Source: UBA5359 sp002410925 [NCBI: bacterium UBP13_UBA5359]
GTDB taxonomy: Bacteria; UBP13; UBA5359
Assembly (NCBI GenBank): GCA_002410925.1
Contig: DHPR01000012.1
Span: 286,669 to 350,668, forward strand
DNA: 64,000 nt
Direction of reading: 5' to 3'
In this document: one piece after another, positions 63,973 through 64,000 of the stretch
How positions within the stretch are numbered: the stretch's first letter is position 1
Layout of the letters: each line of letters starts with the position of its first letter
Made by a program: the position numbers and the translations under genes
Notes under the pieces: generated by a model
Databases searched by the model: none
Seen by the model: only the letters and a program-made list of their open reading frames with translations
What the model was told of the DNA's origin: nothing

Positions 63973-64000
63973 ACGGAAGCTGCATCACGGAAAGCGAGAT

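Overview
The window spans a bacterial chromosomal replication origin. Left of about position 11,200 nearly every gene is on the minus strand: gyrA (partial), gyrB, galE-like, galK, galT, dciA, recF, dnaN, dnaA and a HATPase/winged-helix gene. Right of it nearly every gene is on the plus strand, starting rpmH, rnpA, yidD, yidC, jag, mnmE, mnmG, rsmG, parA, parB. This layout, together with clpC-radA-disA, a LexA box of the CGAAC-N4-GTTYG type, DUF951 and frequent TTG/GTG starts behind strong GGAGG ribosome-binding sites, points to a Bacillota (Firmicutes)-like bacterium. Genes for envelope glycolipid handling (an LptC-like domain, an MsbA-like ABC exporter, a lipid-A-disaccharide-synthase-related protein, an ArnT-like membrane glycosyltransferase) suggest, but do not prove, that it has an outer membrane. 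The species cannot be named from the sequence.

Region by region. (1) 1-11,600: replication initiation and topology genes. A complete galT-galK-galE Leloir set sits between dciA and gyrB. The origin looks bipartite: DnaA boxes upstream of the HATPase gene, and an AT-rich stretch, TAG-type DnaA-trios and DnaA boxes between dnaA and dnaN. (2) 11,600-20,300: ribosomal protein L34, RNase P protein, membrane insertion, tRNA modification and chromosome partition genes, with four perfect 16-bp parS sites. ParA carries an unusual acidic N-terminal extension of about 163 residues. (3) 20,300-31,060: lipid and envelope housekeeping (cdsA, mscS, uppP), CoA synthesis (coaX), tRNA dihydrouridine synthase, a ThiF/MoeB-like adenylyltransferase next to larE, and a phosphotriesterase-family protein with a PfkB sugar kinase. 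(4) 31,060-41,300: lexA under its own SOS box, ilvE, clpC-radA-disA, an unrecognised exported protein, folK and panB. (5) 41,290-57,600: RNase G followed by a long envelope-glycan cluster: ABC exporter, lipid-A-synthase-related protein, GT2, GT4, DUF616 and GT39/83-type glycosyltransferases, a flippase-like membrane protein, and a single protein that fuses a GT2 domain to an LptC-like domain. Inside it are one reverse-strand glycosyltransferase and the remnant of a Y1 (REP-associated) transposase. (6) 57,600-64,000: pyrK-pyrD, a HAD phosphatase, a homologue of acyl-ACP reductase, greA, class I lysyl-tRNA synthetase, and a strong promoter at the right edge whose gene lies outside the window.

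The most unusual items are the GT2-LptC fusion, the HATPase/wHTH protein embedded between the origin and dnaA, the extended ParA, the acyl-ACP-reductase homologue and the degraded transposon. No tRNA, rRNA or CRISPR array was seen.
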